Shown one piece after another: positions 1 to 7,876 of a DNA stretch of 64,000 nucleotides. The translations under genes and the position numbers were made by a program. A model generated the notes under the pieces. It had not been told where the DNA came from and ran no database searches. It saw only the letters and a program-made list of their open reading frames with translations. Source of the stretch: Pseudomonas multiresinivorans (GTDB taxonomy: Bacteria; Pseudomonadota; Gammaproteobacteria; Pseudomonadales; Pseudomonadaceae); contig NZ_CP048833.1 of NCBI RefSeq assembly GCF_012971725.1, positions 2,542,001-2,606,000 of the forward strand, written 5' to 3'. Within the stretch, counting starts at the first letter, position 1. Each line of letters starts with the position of its first letter.

Positions 1-208
1 AGGCCAGCAGGGCGAAGATGAAGGCGGTGGTTTCGTTGACCCCGGCGAAGAAGTGCTTGGCGATGATCGCCGCCAGGGAGCCGTAGAGGTAGAAGTCGTA
101 CCACTCGAAAACGGTGCCCAGGGAGGAGGCAAAGATGACCTTGCGCTCCTCCTTCGTCACTCCGGTGGAAGGCGCGTTGCCCGCGGACGGGCTGTATGTC
201 TGTGCCAT
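1..208 (-). CDS. MFS transporter of the metabolite:H+ symporter type, N-terminal part only
   Basis: The gene runs off the left edge, so only the first 69 residues are visible. They begin MAQTYSPSAG and soon reach FEWYDFYLYGSLA followed by the start of the first membrane helices. That FEWYDF motif is typical of the metabolite:H+ symporter branch of the major facilitator superfamily (ProP, KgtP and ShiA relatives), which carry small carboxylates or osmolytes into the cytoplasm with protons. The ATG at 206-208 is preceded by GGAGACGAAC, a fair ribosome binding site. It is divergent from the amine dehydrogenase locus. The substrate cannot be told from this piece. Confidence 0.8.
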   Translation of the reverse strand, partial: MAQTYSPSAGNAPSTGVTKEERKVIFASSLGTVFEWYDFYLYGSLAAIIAKHFFAGVNETTAFIFALLA

Positions 209-688
209 GTTCGTCTCCGTCTTGTTGTTGTGTTGGGCCGGAGTCCCTCAATACCGTTACCGCACTCGAGCCCAGGGCTGATGTCAGGTCGTACGGATTG
301 CGCGAAGCTTGAATACAGGCAGCCCTGCGGCAAGTCGCAAGGTCAATGAGAAGCATAATCGGCCTACCGCGGATATCCACTGGCCATCACCGGCAAAGCC
401 CCGGCTGGCGCGGATTGGCGCCTGTTCTGGACAAGCGGTGGGAAGTGACGCGTCTGGCTGGCGCTTTTCTCGGGGGCGATATTCGATGATGGCTTTCTGC
501 CGTTAGACCATCGTCTATAACGGGTGGAGCTGTCTCAGGCTGCTACAGCTGTCGCGATCTGCCACGCCGCATTGCCCATTGCGTGAGCGCAGCCTGCTGT
601 TTCACAAGGGTTTTCCCCCCTGGCACGTAACGTGAAGAGCGCTGGGTTTCGCCAAGCGCCGCGTCGGCGCTGCACAAGGAGGCCTGGC
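209..688. other. Intergenic region between the MFS gene and the ccmF-like gene
   Basis: About 480 bases without a convincing gene; the short open frames here have no ribosome binding site or recognisable protein. It must hold the promoters of two divergent genes. Visible signals are a TGTCTCAG motif at 531-538, also present ahead of the amine dehydrogenase operon, and a perfect sigma-54 -24 box at 621-627. I see no repeat or RNA gene. Confidence 0.6.
621..636 (+). promoter_or_regulatory. Weak candidate sigma-54 promoter ahead of the ccmF-like gene
   Basis: TGGCACGTAACGTGAA has a perfect -24 element (TGGCACG), but the -12 element has GA where GC is expected. It lies about 50 bases before the proposed TTG start at 689 and about 85 bases after a TGTCTCAG motif (531-538) shared with the qhpA upstream region. 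The -12 mismatch keeps confidence low. Confidence 0.3.
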
Positions 689-2881
689 TTGAAGAGGATG
701 CATCTGTCGTTGCCGTGGATGGCGGGGTTGCTTGCCGCCGCGTTGACCTGCCTTTTGCTGTGGTTGCTGCCCGGCATGGGCAACGCTTTGCTCTGGGCGC
801 TGGCGGGCCTGATTGCCCTTGGCGCCATCCGCCATGAATGGCGAGGGCTGGCTTGGCCGATTGCCGTCGGTGCTCTCTGCGGCGCCTGCCTGGCGCTGGC
901 ATTGCACCTGGTGGCCGACCACTTCCAGCTGCGTTATGCGTGGCTCTACAGCAGTGCGGCGCTGCCAGCCTACCTGAAGTTTTCCAACCTATGGGGTGGC
1001 GACGAAGGCACGGTGCTGCTGCTGGCGACCTTCTGCATGGCGATAGCCCTGAAAAGCGCCGCGCTGCCCGGTTGGGCGGGGCGCGGCATGGCGTTGATCG
1101 CTGCCTGGTATGCCGCCACCGCCGCCTGGCTCGGGCCGTTCAGTACGACGCCGGGGGACTGGCTGGCGGCGCAGCCGAGCCAGGGCATGAACGCGCACCT
1201 GCAGACGTTCTGGATGTCGTTGCACGCGCCGCTGATTCTCTGTGCCTACGCCTGGGTGCTGGCGCCGGCCGGTGCCGCGCTCGAAGCGCTGGGGCGAGGC
1301 GGGCACGCCTACGCCTGGGTGATGCCGCGCTACAGCCGTCGTGCCTGGCTGATCCTCAGTGCCGGTATCGGCGTCGGCATGGCCTGGGCCATGGAGGATT
1401 TCACCTACGGCCAGCTGTGGCACTGGGACCCGGTGCAGACCTCGGCCTTCATCATCTGGGCGCTGCTCGGCGCAGTGCTGCACGGCGCCCGCCGCTGGCG
1501 CGCGGACGGCTCCTACGCACGGCTGTTGCCGGCGCTCAGCCTGCTGGCGGCGGCCATGGCCTGCGGCGCCATGGCGGTGACCCGCAGCACGGTGCTGGCC
1601 AGCTCGCACCGCTACATAGGTACCACGTCGTGGCTCAGCCATCTGGCGTTGGCGGCGATACTGCTGGCCCTCGCGACGTTCCATCTGCTGGCCGGATGGC
1701 GGGCGCGCAACGGGACAGGGCGGCGGCGCGGGGCCTCGGACTGGACGCTGGACGTCGCCATCTACCTGTTCGCCGGCACGGGCCTGCTGGCCCTCGGCGC
1801 GCTGCTCCAGGCGCATCTCTACGAATGGCTGGGGAAGGAGCGGCCGAGCGAGCTGAAACCCTTCTTCGAGACGCTGACCGCCTGGGCCACCACCGCCGAG
1901 ATGGACAGCCTGCGCCGCGCCTTCGACCAGTGGGACGTCAACGGCTACGGCCTGGCGCACTGGGTTGTGCCGCTGCTGGCGGCGCTGGGCCTGATGGGCG
2001 GCTACAGCTTCCTGCGTCGATGTGGACGACCGCGGCTGGCGCTGCTGGCGACCGCCCTGATGGCTGCCGTGATGCTCTGGACCGGTTGGCGCGGCGGTTG
2101 GCTGAGCGACGGCTACAACGGCGACGGCATGCTCTCGCAGAACATCGTACGGGTGCTGCCGTGGCTGGATGCAGCGCTGCTGGGGGGCGCCTTCCTGATG
2201 GGCAGTTGCCTGCTGTGGGGCGCGCAGAGCCTGTGGCGCAGCCGACGTGTGGGTAACCTGCGCTACAGCGGCGGGCTGGCGCTGGTGCACGGCGGCGCGG
2301 TGATTGCGCTGGTGGGCGGGCTGGCCGCCACGGCGCTGAACAGCTACCAGCAGATCAGCATCCCGCCGGGCACGTCCTTCAAGCAGTGGCACGCGGTGAT
2401 CGGCGGCATGCAGATGCGCGTCTCGCCGGATTCCAGCCGCCCGGATTTCTCCGGTTACCACGCGGTGGCCAAGGTCGAGCTGCGCGACGGCGAGCGCACA
2501 TTGGCCGGCCACGCGCTGTTCCAGGACAGCCGCGGCAACCCGCCGGCCTACCAGGGCCCGGTACGCCAGCTCTGCGAAATCCTCGACTACCACTACGCGC
2601 GCTTCGCCTCGGATCGCGGCTACGTGCTGCATCCCTTCATCGTGCGTGGCTGGAGTGGCGACCTGCAGATCTGGGTGCCGGCTTCCGCAAGGCTGCTCAA
2701 GCAACCCGGTGACGACATCGAGAGCGTCGTGGTGGTCCGTCGCTTCCCGTTCCTCTCGCTGGTCTGGATCGGCCTGCTCACCATGCTGTTCGGCGCCCTG
2801 ATGCTGCCGGCGGGCGGCACTTTGCGCAGGCAGGACCATACTGCTTCGCAGGGTGTCTCACAGGCGCTGTCTCAGAGTTAG
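689..2881 (+). CDS. CcmF/CcsA-family cytochrome c biogenesis (heme lyase) membrane protein
   Basis: A polytopic inner-membrane protein of about 730 residues. The CcmF-type tryptophan-rich heme-handling motif appears as WGGDEGT at residues 102-108, and a second hallmark, HWDP, lies near residue 245 in HWDPVQTSAF. A periplasmic loop precedes the last helix, as in CcmF. The family delivers heme to apocytochrome CxxCH sites in the periplasm. I chose the TTG at 689 because AAGGAGG ends six bases before it; ATG at 698 is the alternative and the open frame continues back to 632. The gene precedes an enzyme with a diheme c subunit, so a dedicated role in maturing it is likely but inferred. It is longer than a usual CcmF (about 650) and diverged. 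Confidence 0.75.
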   Translation: MKRMHLSLPWMAGLLAAALTCLLLWLLPGMGNALLWALAGLIALGAIRHEWRGLAWPIAVGALCGACLALALHLVADHFQLRYAWLYSSAALPAYLKFSNLWGGDEGTVLLLATFCMAIALKSAALPGWAGRGMALIAAWYAATAAWLGPFSTTPGDWLAAQPSQGMNAHLQTFWMSLHAPLILCAYAWVLAPAGAALEALGRGGHAYAWVMPRYSRRAWLILSAGIGVGMAWAMEDFTYGQLWHWDPVQTSAFIIWALLGAVLHGARRWRADGSYARLLPALSLLAAAMACGAMAVTRSTVLASSHRYIGTTSWLSHLALAAILLALATFHLLAGWRARNGTGRRRGASDWTLDVAIYLFAGTGLLALGALLQAHLYEWLGKERPSELKPFFETLTAWATTAEMDSLRRAFDQWDVNGYGLAHWVVPLLAALGLMGGYSFLRRCGRPRLALLATALMAAVMLWTGWRGGWLSDGYNGDGMLSQNIVRVLPWLDAALLGGAFLMGSCLLWGAQSLWRSRRVGNLRYSGGLALVHGGAVIALVGGLAATALNSYQQISIPPGTSFKQWHAVIGGMQMRVSPDSSRPDFSGYHAVAKVELRDGERTLAGHALFQDSRGNPPAYQGPVRQLCEILDYHYARFASDRGYVLHPFIVRGWSGDLQIWVPASARLLKQPGDDIESVVVVRRFPFLSLVWIGLLTMLFGALMLPAGGTLRRQDHTASQGVSQALSQS

Positions 2882-2884
2882 ACA
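2854..2884 (+). promoter_or_regulatory. Candidate activator-binding sites upstream of the qhpA sigma-54 promoter
   Basis: TGTCTCA at 2854-2860 is followed by a perfect inverted repeat TGTCT-N7-AGACA (2868-2884), which overlaps the end of the ccmF-like gene. It lies about 100 bases upstream of the -24 box at 2981, a usual distance for an NtrC-type activator. TGTCTCAG also occurs at 531-538 ahead of the ccmF-like gene. The protein that binds is not in the window. Confidence 0.4.
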
Positions 2885-2980
2885 GCAATCGCGAAATGTG
2901 ACGTCGCAACCCCGGTGCCACCCGCCGGGCGTGCCGGAAAACCGAGCCGAAAGCCTGATTCGGCGGGGTTTGCGCAGTAG

Positions 2981-2996
2981 TGGCACACAATCTGCA
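2981..2996 (+). promoter_or_regulatory. Sigma-54 (-24/-12) promoter for the amine dehydrogenase operon
   Basis: TGGCACACAATCTGCA carries the full -24 TGGCAC and a -12 CTGCA, with the invariant GG and GC exactly in register. It lies 220 bases upstream of qhpA, and transcription would start near 3008, giving a long leader that contains the palindrome at 3023-3162. This predicts activation by an enhancer-binding protein, probably under amine or nitrogen control. Confidence 0.65.
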
Positions 2997-3022
2997 AAAC
3001 CGCTTTGAAGAGCTCGCTCTTG

Positions 3023-3162
3023 GAATCTGCTTACGATCTTGCGAGCTAGGGCAGAACAAGGCGAAATCGATTGAGGGAGCGGAGTTTACTCGCCGTAAAT
3101 GAGCATCTCGAGATCGATTTCAACGCAGTTATGCCGACGCGCAGCAGATCGCAAGCAGGTTC
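3023..3162 (+). repeat. 140-base imperfect palindrome in the qhpA leader
   Basis: The ends GAATCTGCTTACGATCT and the complement of AGATCGCAAGCAGGTTC pair. Inner blocks also pair: GAAATCGATT with the AGATCGATTTC side, and TTTAC with GTAAA around a five-base loop centred on 3092. A smaller hairpin (AAGAG-CTCG-CTCTT, 3008-3021) lies just before it. The whole could fold as one long hairpin at the start of the transcript, or be a miniature mobile or dispersed repeat. No coding signal is seen in it. Confidence 0.6.
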
Positions 3163-3215
3163 TTAGCCCATCGGTGGGCGCCAATAACCAACAAGAATAC
3201 CGAGGAGGCCTGACC

Positions 3216-4793
3216 TTGAAGATGACACGACTTCGGCACTATCTGGGTGCCGGAACCCTGGCCGCACTGGCCCTTGCGCTGCACCAGACGGCCCAGGCCG
3301 CACCCGAGGGCCAGGCGATCATCAACGCCAAGTGCCAGGCGTGCCACACGCCCGAAGGCAACAACTCCCTCAGCCGCATCAGCCACCAGCGCAAGACCCC
3401 TGAAGGCTGGCTGATGAGCATCGGCCGCATGCAGGTGATGTACGGCCTGAAGATCACCGACGAGGAGCGTCGCGCGGTGGTCAAGTTCCTCGCCGACAAG
3501 CAGGGCCTGGCGCCCAGCGAGACCGATGGCGTGCGCTACGCCCTGGAGCGCCGGCTGAACACCGTCGAGACATTCGATACCAACTTCGAACAGATGTGTG
3601 CCCGTTGCCACTCGGCCGCGCGCATCGCCCTGCAGCGTCGCCCGGCGGCGGAGTGGGAGAAGCTGGTGAACTTCCACCTCGGTCGCTGGCCATCGCTGGA
3701 GTACCAGGCACTGGCTCGCGACCGCGACTGGTTCGACCTGGCGAAGAAGGAGATGGTCCCGGAACTGGCCAAGCGCTTCCCGCTGGAGGACAAGGCCTGG
3801 AGCGACTGGCAGAAGAACCGGCCGAAGGCCGAGGCGCTGGCCGGCGAGTGGAGCTTCGCCGGGCACATGCCGGGCAAGGGCGACGTCGCTGGCAGCATGA
3901 AGGTCAGCAAGGACGGCGACGACGCGTTCAAGGTCAGTGTGAAAGGCCAGTACGCCGACGGCACGCCGTTCAACGGTGACGGCAGCGCGGTCCTGTACAA
4001 CGGTTACGAATGGCGCGGCGCGGTAAAGGTCGGTGACGTCACCATGCGCCAGGTATTTGCCGCCCTGAACGGCCAGATGCAGGGCCGCATGTTCGACAAG
4101 GCCCACGACGAGCGCGGCCTGGACTTCGTCGCCGCGCAGAACGGCACCAGCCGCGTGCTGGGCGTGCAGCCGGCCTATCTGAAGGCCGGTGCCGAGACTG
4201 AAGTCAGCGTCATCGGCAGCGGCCTGAAAGGCAAGCCGTCGTTCGGCCCGGGCGTCGAGGTGGTGTCGGTGGTTTCCGAGACCCCCGAGCGCGTGACCGT
4301 GAAGGTCAAGGCTGCTGACTCCGCTGCCGTCGGCGAGCGCGATGTTGCCGTGGGCAGCGCCAAGGGCGGCAGCTTCGCGGTGTACAAGGACATCGCCGAA
4401 GTGAAGGTGGTACCGGAGTTCTCGGTATCGCGCGTTGGCGGCAATGGCGGCTCGACGCCGAAGGTCCAGGGCAGCTTCGACGCCGAGGCCTGGGGCAAGG
4501 GCGCCGATGGCAAGCCGTTCCGCATCGGCGTGTTCCCCGCGCAGTGGTCGGTGGAACCCTTCGATGATCGCGCCAAGGAAGACGAGGACGTGAAGTTCGC
4601 CGGGGTGATGGACGCCGACAGCGGCATCTTCACGCCGGGCGACGCCGGCCCGAACCCGGCGCGCAAGATGATGACCAACAACGCCGGCAACCTGAAGGTG
4701 ATTGCCGCGGTGGACGACGCCGGCCAGTCGCACAAGGGCGAAGGGCACATGATCGTCACCGTGCAGCGTTGGAACAACCCGCCGATCCCGTAA
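3216..4793 (+). CDS. qhpA: Quinohemoprotein amine dehydrogenase alpha subunit (diheme cytochrome c; PeaA/QhpA)
   Basis: The largest subunit of the periplasmic enzyme that oxidises primary amines to aldehydes and ammonia and passes the electrons to a soluble acceptor. Two c-heme sites are visible, CQACH (residues 40-44) and CARCH (128-132), in the N-terminal cytochrome domain. They are followed by the beta-rich domains typical of the family, to about 525 residues in total. A Sec signal peptide ends near TAQA-APEG. I take TTG 3216 as the start because GAGGAGG ends seven bases before it; ATG 3222 is an alternative that drops two residues. It opens the set alpha, maturase, gamma, beta, the order known from P. 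putida pea genes. Confidence 0.93.
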   Translation: MKMTRLRHYLGAGTLAALALALHQTAQAAPEGQAIINAKCQACHTPEGNNSLSRISHQRKTPEGWLMSIGRMQVMYGLKITDEERRAVVKFLADKQGLAPSETDGVRYALERRLNTVETFDTNFEQMCARCHSAARIALQRRPAAEWEKLVNFHLGRWPSLEYQALARDRDWFDLAKKEMVPELAKRFPLEDKAWSDWQKNRPKAEALAGEWSFAGHMPGKGDVAGSMKVSKDGDDAFKVSVKGQYADGTPFNGDGSAVLYNGYEWRGAVKVGDVTMRQVFAALNGQMQGRMFDKAHDERGLDFVAAQNGTSRVLGVQPAYLKAGAETEVSVIGSGLKGKPSFGPGVEVVSVVSETPERVTVKVKAADSAAVGERDVAVGSAKGGSFAVYKDIAEVKVVPEFSVSRVGGNGGSTPKVQGSFDAEAWGKGADGKPFRIGVFPAQWSVEPFDDRAKEDEDVKFAGVMDADSGIFTPGDAGPNPARKMMTNNAGNLKVIAAVDDAGQSHKGEGHMIVTVQRWNNPPIP

Positions 4794-4825
4794 ACCTCGG
4801 GCTCGGATGAACTGAACGCGTGAGT

Positions 4826-4841
4826 CCCGCCTTCGGGCGGG
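4826..4841 (+). other. Stable intercistronic hairpin between qhpA and qhpD
   Basis: CCCGCC-TTCG-GGCGGG is a six-pair stem with a UUCG tetraloop in the 76-base gap after qhpA. There is no following T-run, so it is more likely an mRNA stabiliser or partial attenuator than a full terminator. Higher expression of qhpA than of the maturase would fit. Confidence 0.55.
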
Positions 4842-4869
4842 CACATTCCAAGAGTTCCGGGAGGTCGCC

Positions 4870-6300
4870 ATGGGCGCCATCTTGAATCTGGTCGAACGCA
4901 ACCTGCACGAAGTGCAGGTCGACGCCGACCGCCTGTTGTTCCATATCCCCAGCTCCTCGCTGTTCGCCAGCGACGAGCTGACCGGCGGGATCATCGACGC
5001 GCTGCGCGGGCATGCCTGCTCGCCGGACGAGTTGACCCAACGCCTGGCCGGGCGCTTCGGCGCCGAGGAAATCGACGAGACCCTGCGCGAGCTGATCGCG
5101 CTGGAGCTGGTCAGCGACGGCTCGCCGCTGACTCCTGAAATCGGCATCAAGAAGGTTGACCGCACCGCGCTCAACACCGTGGTGCTGAACGTCAACACCG
5201 GCTGCAACCTGAGCTGCACGTACTGCTACAAGGAAGACCTGGACAAGCCCTCCGCCGGTAAGAAGATGGGCGCGGAAACCGCCGAGGCTTCGGTGGAAAT
5301 GCTGATCCAGGAGTCCCCCGACGAGCAGCGCTACACCGTGGTGTTCTTCGGCGGCGAACCGCTGTCCAACCGCCCGCTGATCGAGCACATGGTCGCGTAC
5401 TGCGAGCGCCGTTTCGGCGAGCTGGGCAAGACGGTGGACTTCGTCATGACCACCAATGCCACGCTGCTCACCGAGGAAATCGTCGACTGGCTCAATGCTC
5501 ATCGCTTCGGGCTGTCCATCAGCATCGACGGACCGAAGACGGTGCACGACCGCAACCGCATCACCGTGGGCGGGCAAGGCACCTATGACGTGGTGCGGCG
5601 CAAGGCCGACATGCTGCTGTCGCGCTACAACGCGCGGCCGGTCGGCGCGCGGGTGACGCTGACCACTGGCGTCACCGATGTCGAGACTATCTGGAACCAC
5701 CTGTTCAACGAGATGGGTTTTGCCGAAGTCGGTTTCGCCCCGGTCACCTCGGGCGATATCAGCAGCTACAACCTCACCGGGGATGAGCTGAAGGCGGTCT
5801 TCGCCGGCATGAAGGCCCTTGGCCGGCGCTACCTGGACGAGGCGCTGCAAGGGCGCAACATCGGCTTCTCCAACCTGCACCAGCTGATCACCGACATCCA
5901 CGAAGGGCAGAAGAAGGCCCTGCCGTGCGGCGCCGGGCTGAAGATGCTGGCGGTGGACCACAAGGGCGAGCTGAACCTGTGCCACCGCTTCACCGGCTCT
6001 TCGCTGCCGACCTTCGGCAACGTGCATGAAGGGGTGAAGCAGGCCGAGCTGAACGAGTTCCTCTCCCAGCGCCTGGACCGTACCGACACCGGCTGCGCCA
6101 GCTGCCACATCCGCAACCTCTGCTCCGGCGGCTGCTACCACGAGAGCTATGCGCGCTACGGCGACCCGGCGCACCCCACCTACCACTACTGCGAACTGAT
6201 GAGGGACTGGGTCGATTTCGGCATCGAGGTCTACAGCCGGATCATGGCTTCCAACCCCAGCTTCATCGACCGCCACATCACTCCGCGGAAGGCGCACTGA
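4870..6300 (+). CDS. qhpD: Radical SAM/SPASM maturase of the amine dehydrogenase gamma subunit (PeaB/QhpD)
   Basis: A cytoplasmic radical S-adenosylmethionine enzyme of 476 residues. The 4Fe-4S motif CxxxCxxC is formed by C112, C116 and C119 (CNLSCTYC). The C-terminal SPASM region has the auxiliary-cluster cysteines, including CASCHIRNLCSGGC. QhpD relatives make the three Cys-to-Asp/Glu thioether bridges in the gamma subunit before export. The N-terminal 90 residues resemble the peptide-binding domain of such maturases. The start at ATG 4870 has GGGAGG eight bases upstream. The gamma-subunit gene begins one base after its stop, so the enzyme and its substrate are translationally coupled. Confidence 0.93.
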   Translation: MGAILNLVERNLHEVQVDADRLLFHIPSSSLFASDELTGGIIDALRGHACSPDELTQRLAGRFGAEEIDETLRELIALELVSDGSPLTPEIGIKKVDRTALNTVVLNVNTGCNLSCTYCYKEDLDKPSAGKKMGAETAEASVEMLIQESPDEQRYTVVFFGGEPLSNRPLIEHMVAYCERRFGELGKTVDFVMTTNATLLTEEIVDWLNAHRFGLSISIDGPKTVHDRNRITVGGQGTYDVVRRKADMLLSRYNARPVGARVTLTTGVTDVETIWNHLFNEMGFAEVGFAPVTSGDISSYNLTGDELKAVFAGMKALGRRYLDEALQGRNIGFSNLHQLITDIHEGQKKALPCGAGLKMLAVDHKGELNLCHRFTGSSLPTFGNVHEGVKQAELNEFLSQRLDRTDTGCASCHIRNLCSGGCYHESYARYGDPAHPTYHYCELMRDWVDFGIEVYSRIMASNPSFIDRHITPRKAH

Positions 6301-6301
6301 C

Positions 6302-6625
6302 ATGAAACATCTGAAAGCGATCAACACCAAAGCACAGAAGCTCGAACAGGCCGCCGCCGAGGATCGCATCGAGGACGTGGTGGCGATGAACTCCGTGGCC
6401 GGTTGCGCGGCCACCACCGACCCGGGCTGGGAAGTCGACGTGTTCGGCGGCGTGTCCTCGCTCTGCCAGCCGATGGAAGCGGACCTCTACGGCTGCTCCG
6501 ACCCTTGCTGGTGGCCGGCCCAGGTGCCGGACATGATGAGCACCTACCCCGACTGGAACAAGGATGCCCAGGCCTCGGCCGAGAACTGGCGCAACCTCGG
6601 CACCGTATTCCCGGACGACAAATGA
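6302..6625 (+). CDS. qhpC: Quinohemoprotein amine dehydrogenase gamma subunit precursor (CTQ-bearing peptide)
   Basis: A 107-residue precursor. If residue 29 is taken as mature position 1, the chemistry known for the P. putida enzyme falls in exact register: Cys7/Glu16, Cys27/Asp33 and Cys41/Asp49 for the thioether bridges, and Cys37/Trp43 for cysteine tryptophylquinone. These correspond to precursor C35/E44, C55/D61, C69/D77 and C65/W71. The first 28 residues form a leader with no Sec signal, as expected for a peptide modified in the cytoplasm and cut by a QhpE-type protease. No such protease is encoded in this window. The ribosome binding site lies inside the end of qhpD. Confidence 0.95.
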   Translation: MKHLKAINTKAQKLEQAAAEDRIEDVVAMNSVAGCAATTDPGWEVDVFGGVSSLCQPMEADLYGCSDPCWWPAQVPDMMSTYPDWNKDAQASAENWRNLGTVFPDDK

Positions 6626-6684
6626 CCGGACTGACGAATATCGGCCCAAAGAGCATGGACCAGAAGAACAAGAGGAAAACCTGC

Positions 6685-7818
6685 ATGTCCAGAAAAGCAT
6701 TCGCCGCCGCGCTCGGCGGCCTCTCGCTGGCCTGCGCGCTGCAAGCCGTCGCCGCCGATGCCGGCGCCGACACCGGCAAAGCGCTGGAAAGTGGCCACGA
6801 GTACCTGATCAGCACCAACTACCCGAACAACCTGCACGTCATCGATATGCAGACCGACAAGCTCTACAAGACCTGCACGATCCCCGGCGCCTATGGCCCG
6901 GGCATGACCCAGCTGTCGCCGGATCGCAAGGTCGCCTACATCCTCAGCAACCACTACGCGGACATCTACGGCATCCAGCTCGATGACTGCAAACCGGTGT
7001 TCCACGCCACCATCGCGCAGAAGCCGGGCGAGAATGCGCGGGCGATGTTCTCCATGACCGTCAGCCACGACGGCAAGGAGATCTACGCCATCGCCAACCC
7101 GACGCTGATCCTTGCCGAGCACTACGAAGTACAGCAGCCGCGCCTGCAGGTCTACTCGGTGGCCGACGGCATGGGCGCCAAACCGGTGCGCACCTTCCCG
7201 GCGCCGCGCCAGCTGACCATCATGCAGAGCGGCGACGACGGCACCCTCTACGTGGCGGGCCCGGACATCTACAAGGTGGACGTGAAGACCGGCAAGTTCG
7301 ACGTGATCATTCCCAGCCGCAACTGGAAGCGCCCCAACTACGCGCCGCCAGATGTGCTCTACGTGTGGAACCAGCAGACCTACCCGCGTGACTTCTCGCT
7401 GCTCTACACCACGGCGAAGTTCAAGGACGCCAAGCAGGACATGGCCACGGCCGATTTCCTCTATGGCTTCTTCAACATCGACCTGGCCACCGGCAAGACC
7501 GAGACCGTCGATTTCGGCCCGGTCACCGAGGTGTACTTCAGCGGTATTCGCTCGGCCAAGGACCGCAACGTCATCTACGGCGTGCTGAACCGCCTGGCCA
7601 AGTACGACATCAAGGAGCAGAAGCTGGTCAAGGCGGCGAACCTCGACCACTCCTACTACTGCCTGTCGACCAACAAGGCCGGCAACAAGCTGTACCTGAC
7701 CGGCACTCTGAACGACGTGGCGATCTACGATGCCGACAGCCTGGAGCGCATCGGCGATCTGAAGCTGCCCGGCGGCGACATGGCGATCACCACCAGCCAG
7801 GCGTTCGTCGCCAACTGA
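6685..7818 (+). CDS. qhpB: Quinohemoprotein amine dehydrogenase beta subunit (beta-propeller; PeaD/QhpB)
   Basis: A 377-residue secreted protein whose mature part (about 350 residues) matches the seven-bladed propeller beta subunit that packs against gamma and frames the active site. It has a clear Sec signal (MSRKAFAAALGG to AVAA-DAG) and propeller-type repeats such as HVIDMQTDKLYKT. I chose ATG 6685 because AGAGGA precedes it and the signal peptide begins there; an in-frame ATG at 6655 would add ten charged residues before the signal. It closes the operon, with a strong terminator 20 bases later. Confidence 0.92.
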   Translation: MSRKAFAAALGGLSLACALQAVAADAGADTGKALESGHEYLISTNYPNNLHVIDMQTDKLYKTCTIPGAYGPGMTQLSPDRKVAYILSNHYADIYGIQLDDCKPVFHATIAQKPGENARAMFSMTVSHDGKEIYAIANPTLILAEHYEVQQPRLQVYSVADGMGAKPVRTFPAPRQLTIMQSGDDGTLYVAGPDIYKVDVKTGKFDVIIPSRNWKRPNYAPPDVLYVWNQQTYPRDFSLLYTTAKFKDAKQDMATADFLYGFFNIDLATGKTETVDFGPVTEVYFSGIRSAKDRNVIYGVLNRLAKYDIKEQKLVKAANLDHSYYCLSTNKAGNKLYLTGTLNDVAIYDADSLERIGDLKLPGGDMAITTSQAFVAN

Positions 7819-7838
7819 TCTTTATTGAGCAACACCCG

Positions 7839-7876
7839 ATGCCCGGAGCAGCTGCGTGCTCCGGGCATTTCTTTTT
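7839..7876 (+). terminator. Rho-independent terminator of the amine dehydrogenase operon
   Basis: A 12-base-pair perfect stem, ATGCCCGGAGCA with TGCTCCGGGCAT, six-base loop, then TTCTTTTT, 20 bases after the qhpB stop. Confidence 0.93.

Noticed and set aside
3023..3162. Reading the long palindrome before qhpA as an integron attC site
   Set aside because: attC sites have a GTTRRRY core and a complementary RYYYAAC; the GTTATGC here does not fit, and no integrase or cassette follows.
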